Below are positions 6,376-8,234 of a DNA stretch of 8,234 bases, one piece after another (the first letter of the stretch is position 1; each line of letters opens with the position of its first letter). The notes below the pieces were generated by a model. It worked only from the letters and a program-made list of their open reading frames with translations, ran no database searches and had not been told where the DNA came from. Position numbers and translations under genes: made by a program. The stretch is from Selenomonadales bacterium. Lineage in GTDB: Bacteria; Bacillota; Clostridia; Christensenellales; QALW01. The stretch spans positions 1-8,234 of the forward strand of contig QALW01000027.1 of assembly GCA_003150515.1 (NCBI GenBank), in the 5' to 3' direction.

Positions 6376-6390
6376 TATAATGCCATTATA
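6376..6390. promoter_or_regulatory. 15-bp palindrome in the ubiquitin-fusion leader (possible operator)
   Basis: TATAATG-C-CATTATA is perfectly symmetric around C6383. It lies about 15 bases after the predicted transcription start and before the ribosome binding site, a typical place for a repressor dimer. Its left half also resembles a -10 box, but no -35 lies 17 bp upstream of it. Confidence 0.4.
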
Positions 6391-6401
6391 AATTTAAATG
6401 C

Positions 6402-6406
6402 GGGAG
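6402..6406 (+). promoter_or_regulatory. Ribosome binding site that selects a TTG start
   Basis: GGGAG lies 6 bases before TTG at 6413. The earlier in-frame ATG at 6398 overlaps this region and has no purine-rich site at usable distance (nearest GGGAG at 6371-6375, 22 bases away). Starting at TTG also gives a clean signal peptide beginning MKLKKLLL. Confidence 0.7.
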
Positions 6407-6412
6407 TGTAAA

Positions 6413-7954
6413 TTGAAATTGAAAAAGCTGCTCTTATCTTTGATGCTGGCAATATGCCTTACGGTATTTATAGCGCCTGTGCCCGCGCACGCCATGCAGA
6501 TATTTGTTAAAACCCTGACGGGCAAGCATATAACCCTGGAGGTTGAGCCTACCGACCGAATAGAGGATGTTAAAGCCAAAATTCAGGATAAAGAGGGCAT
6601 CCCGCCCGAAAGACAGATTCTGATTTTTGCAGGGAAGCGGCTTGAAGACGGCAATACGCTTCAGGATTATTCCATCCAGAAGGACAGCACTATCCATGTT
6701 GTGCTGCGCCCAAGTCAAGACGCTATTGTTTTAGGAGCATATCCTCTTTATGCTTCAGGAGGCTGGAATGCTCAGGATGGGGCCTTGGTGTATTTTGGGG
6801 AGTATAACGGGCGTCCGAGCGTTTTCCGCGCGCTGGGCAGAAGCGCGTGGACGCAGGACGTGTCTGAAAACTGCATTTTGCTGGATTGCGGGGAAGTGCT
6901 CAGGGAGATGAAATTTGACGGGGACGGCCTGTCTAATTCCGGGCAGATTTTTAACAGTCCCAATCAATGGACGGGCAGCGATTTGGAAGAATGGCTGAAC
7001 GGCGGAGAATATTATGGGAATCCGGATGTGTTTACTGCTTTAGAGAGGAGCATTATTGCTGTAACCGCGCTGAAGCAGTTGGAAAATTACAGCGCGGGCG
7101 GAGGAACATATACTGATTACGAGGCGGAGAATTATATATTTCTTTTAAGCGCGGAAGAAGCGGAGAATTTATATATGGACGCGGACGCGCGGGCGAAAAC
7201 TGAGGACGGACGCTATTGGTGGACGCGCTCGGCATATGCCGGAGCGCAGGCTGATGCCCCGCAGGCGGGCGCCGTGGGGGATTCTGAGGATTTTTATAAT
7301 TTGGGCGTGACGGCGGAAAATGCAGGGGTGAGCCCGGCTTTTAATATAAAGCAGGAGTCGATTTTGTTTGTTTCAGCCGCTGAAAACGGCAAAATTTCGG
7401 GCTCTGCGGGAGCTTCCGCCTTAAGGGAGGTCCTTGATTACAACGGCACGAGCTGGAAGCTTACTCTTTTGGATTCAAGCCGAGATTTTAACGCGGACGC
7501 TGAAGGCTTGCAAAGGGCTGAGGCGGCGCAGGGAGGCAGTTTCAGCATAAACTATTCGGGGGCCCGGACGGGGATAAACGAATATGTCTCCGTATTGCTC
7601 TGCGATAAGAATGAAAACGTGCTTTATTATGGGAATATTGCCCGGAACAGCGCGGAGGGCAGCGCATTAATACAGATTCCGGACGGGCTGGAGACGGGCG
7701 AATATATTTTAAAAATATTTTCCGAACAGGCAAACGGCGATAAGAAAAGCGATTATGCCAGCGCCTTTAAAGAAATTGCGCTGAATGTAACGCCGCGGGA
7801 GAATGAATCTGTTCCCGATGACGATGATGATGAACATGTCCCCGAAAGCGGCACCGGCGACGGCGGCGCCTGGATGATAATGCTTGCGCCCGCGGCCTTT
7901 TTAGGAGGCGCGGCGGCCGCCCTTCAAAGAGGGAAAAGACGGAAAATAAAATAA
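6413..7954 (+). CDS. Secreted, membrane-anchored ubiquitin - DUF6273-like fusion protein, 513 aa
   Basis: Domains in order: signal peptide 1-27 (MKLKK, hydrophobic core, AHA cleavage site); ubiquitin domain 28-99; DUF6273-like domain about 104-313 (QWTGSDLEEWLNG, IFLLSAEEAENL, YWWTRS, GVSPAFNI); a second beta-rich region about 344-459; an acidic linker with five Asp (469-473); a membrane helix 486-504; and a basic tail RGKRRKIK. The ubiquitin part matches human ubiquitin at 58 of its first 72 positions. It keeps all seven lysines, Met1 and the Leu8/Ile44/His68/Val70 patch. Arg42 is Ile, and the Leu-Arg-Gly-Gly end is Pro-Ser-Gln-Asp, so E1 activation is not expected. The C-terminus resembles a Gram-positive anchor, but VPESGTGD is not a standard LPxTG motif. 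DUF6273 has no established function. The expected product is displayed outside the cell. TTG is the chosen start; the alternative ATG at 6398 would add five residues. The codon style matches the hyd genes, so any eukaryotic origin is old. A role in host interaction is inference. Confidence 0.9.
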   Translation: MKLKKLLLSLMLAICLTVFIAPVPAHAMQIFVKTLTGKHITLEVEPTDRIEDVKAKIQDKEGIPPERQILIFAGKRLEDGNTLQDYSIQKDSTIHVVLRPSQDAIVLGAYPLYASGGWNAQDGALVYFGEYNGRPSVFRALGRSAWTQDVSENCILLDCGEVLREMKFDGDGLSNSGQIFNSPNQWTGSDLEEWLNGGEYYGNPDVFTALERSIIAVTALKQLENYSAGGGTYTDYEAENYIFLLSAEEAENLYMDADARAKTEDGRYWWTRSAYAGAQADAPQAGAVGDSEDFYNLGVTAENAGVSPAFNIKQESILFVSAAENGKISGSAGASALREVLDYNGTSWKLTLLDSSRDFNADAEGLQRAEAAQGGSFSINYSGARTGINEYVSVLLCDKNENVLYYGNIARNSAEGSALIQIPDGLETGEYILKIFSEQANGDKKSDYASAFKEIALNVTPRENESVPDDDDDEHVPESGTGDGGAWMIMLAPAAFLGGAAAALQRGKRRKIK

Positions 7955-7971
7955 TATCGGGCGGCGCTTGG

Positions 7972-8038
7972 ATAATGCGATCAGAGCACAGCGCGTTTTT
8001 GCGGGAAAGCTTTCCTTTGCGGCGCATTATGCTCTGAT
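7972..8038. repeat. Two interleaved inverted repeats after the ubiquitin-fusion gene
   Basis: ATAATGCG (7972-7979) is followed by ATCAGAGCA (7980-7988). Their reverse complements CGCATTAT (8023-8030) and TGCTCTGAT (8030-8038) follow in the same order, so the pairs cross rather than nest. The palindrome GGAAAGCTTTCC (8004-8015) lies at the centre. In RNA this would be a pseudoknot or two competing hairpins; in DNA it could be a small repeat element. No coding frame is apparent. Confidence 0.6.
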
Positions 8039-8095
8039 TGAATTGTTTATTTATTTCGCTTTATTTGATTCTAAAGCCGGAGGAATGAAATTGCA

Positions 8096-8126
8096 GGCGC
8101 AAAAAGCCGAGCGCCGTTTTAATTTT
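8096..8126 (+). terminator. Likely terminator of the ubiquitin-fusion gene
   Basis: GGCGC (8096-8100) and GCGCC (8111-8115) form a 5-bp GC stem around a 10-base loop, followed by TTTTAATTTT. It is the best plus-strand terminator between the stop codon at 7954 and the next gene. The distance of about 140 bp and the short stem keep confidence moderate. Confidence 0.45.
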
Positions 8127-8135
8127 AACTGCAAG

Positions 8136-8178
8136 AAATAATAAAAGCCTCTTTTAACCTGACGGAAAAAAGAGGCTT
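8136..8178 (-). terminator. Terminator of tRNA-Gly
   Basis: On the minus strand AAGCCTCTTTT (8178-8168) pairs with AAAAGAGGCTT (8155-8145) in an 11-bp stem, followed by TTATTATTT. It begins 7 bases after the encoded CCA of the tRNA. Confidence 0.85.
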
Positions 8179-8184
8179 ATTATT

Positions 8185-8234
8185 TGGAGCGGGTGATGGG
8201 AATCGAACCCACACAACCAGCTTGGAAGGCTGGG
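8185..8234 (-). tRNA. tRNA-Gly(TCC), partial: 3' part only
   Basis: The minus strand shows the anticodon stem CCAGC/GCTGG with loop CTTCCAA (anticodon TCC). It continues with the T-arm GTGGG-TTCGATT-CCCAT, the 3' acceptor strand CACCCGC, discriminator T and encoded CCA (8185-8187). The 5' half, with the D-arm and acceptor 5' strand, lies beyond the right edge of the window. Confidence 0.93.

Noticed and set aside
1..7954. A ubiquitin-deubiquitinase system formed by the JAMM-type RadC-like protein and the ubiquitin fusion.
   Set aside because: JAMM domains include deubiquitinases, but the two genes are about 6 kb apart with unrelated units between. The RadC-like protein lacks key metal ligands and a signal peptide, while the ubiquitin is secreted and lacks Gly-Gly. 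No E1- or E2-like gene is present.
8085..8141. An 18-codon ORF (ATG 8085 or TTG 8091) preceded by GGAGG.
   Set aside because: GGAGG is too close to the ATG, although well placed for the TTG. The frame overlaps the likely terminator hairpin at 8096-8126 and encodes only 16-18 residues with no recognisable feature.

Overview
The window looks like a chromosomal segment of an anaerobic, H2-metabolising Bacillota, most likely a gut-type member of the Clostridia. The evidence is a complete [FeFe]-hydrogenase maturation operon, strong consensus sigma-A type promoters, GGAGG-type ribosome binding sites, U-tract terminators, and a secreted protein carrying a DUF6273-like domain, which is common in this group. 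Genus cannot be fixed from the sequence.

Layout. Bases 1-534 hold the 3' part of a RadC-like JAB/JAMM gene with a degenerate metal site. It is followed by a bidirectional terminator and tRNA-Arg(TCT) on the minus strand. Bases 664-952 are noncoding and carry the tRNA promoter, a set of complementary repeats and the promoter of the next gene. Bases 953-1813 encode an ABC-type AAA ATPase with its own terminator. Bases 6241 down to 1967 (minus strand) are one operon: consensus promoter, a roughly 130-nt leader with a terminator-like hairpin, a TM1266-family regulator, hydE, a 145-bp GC-rich repeat spacer, hydG and hydF. HydE, HydG and HydF together build and deliver the 2Fe subcluster of the hydrogenase H-cluster. 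No hydrogenase structural gene lies in the window.

Divergent from the hyd operon, at 6413-7954, is the most striking gene. Its product has a signal peptide, then a ubiquitin domain identical to human ubiquitin at 58 of 72 positions by my hand alignment, then a DUF6273-like domain, a second beta-rich region, an acidic linker and a C-terminal membrane anchor. Predicted signal-peptide cleavage falls immediately before ubiquitin Met1. All seven ubiquitin lysines and the Leu8/Ile44/His68/Val70 patch are kept. The Leu-Arg-Gly-Gly tail is replaced by Pro-Ser-Gln-Asp, which runs on into the next domain, so the protein cannot be activated like ordinary ubiquitin. It may be a surface-displayed ubiquitin mimic, acceptor or binding module.

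Bases 7955-8184 hold inverted repeats and two terminators. The right edge cuts a tRNA-Gly(TCC) gene on the minus strand.
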